Positions 5,471 through 5,499 of a DNA stretch of 5,499 bases are shown here, one piece after another. Position numbers and translations under genes: made by a program. This DNA is from an uncultured Oscillospiraceae bacterium (GTDB lineage: Bacteria > Bacillota > Clostridia > Oscillospirales > Ruminococcaceae). Location of the stretch: the NCBI GenBank assembly GCA_900552845.1, contig USBC01000123.1, positions 1 to 5,499 of the forward strand, written 5' to 3'. Under the pieces are notes generated by a model. It worked only from the letters and a program-made list of their open reading frames with translations. It had not been told where the DNA came from and searched no databases. Within the stretch, counting starts at the first letter, position 1; every line of letters begins with the position of its first letter.

Positions 5471-5499
5471 CCCTGCGAGCGCCGTCTGAGCCGCTGCCC

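Noticed and set aside
5202..5489. Plus-strand frame across the final GC-rich block
   Set aside because: It has no ribosome binding site, starts inside the methyltransferase and has low-complexity Arg/Ala/Gly/Pro composition; the region is better explained as a structured repeat.

Overview
The window looks like chromosomal housekeeping DNA from a GC-rich member of the Firmicutes, class Clostridia. The order phoH, ybeY, era, a YqzL-like small gene and recO is the Firmicutes arrangement, with strong AAGGAGG-type ribosome binding sites. High GC with dense hairpin-forming intergenic repeats suggests the Faecalibacterium/Oscillospiraceae group. That placement rests on overall style, not on a marker gene.

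Layout: a 64-residue cysteine-containing protein of unknown function lies on the minus strand (75-269). It is separated by a 369-bp divergent intergenic region from a plus-strand series: phoH (639-1628), ybeY (1630-2124) and era (2135-3055). These three are nearly contiguous and probably form one transcript from an extended -10 promoter at about 575-603. A 264-bp gap follows, holding a very GC-rich hairpin repeat, a bulged stem-loop and a 13-codon mini-ORF. Then come a YqzL-like small gene (3320-3496) that overlaps recO (3450-4199) by 47 bp, a C_GCAxxG_C_C redox-type protein (4248-4661) and a YtqB/MnmM-type methyltransferase (4658-5224), which shares an ATGA with the gene before it. The window ends in a second GC-rich repeat block (5225-5499).

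The main genes concern RNA and ribosome biology (PhoH ATPase, YbeY rRNA-processing endonuclease, Era 30S assembly GTPase, MnmM tRNA wobble-uridine methylation), plus DNA repair (RecO). I see no defence system, CRISPR array, insertion sequence, tRNA or rRNA. The most notable non-genic signal is that the repeat after era and the repeat after the methyltransferase are inverted copies of one hairpin element. They differ mainly in loop sequences and by one compensatory base-pair change, which suggests the folded structure is conserved. The other item worth noting is the small gene between era and recO, which is easy to miss because of its GTG start and its overlap with recO.
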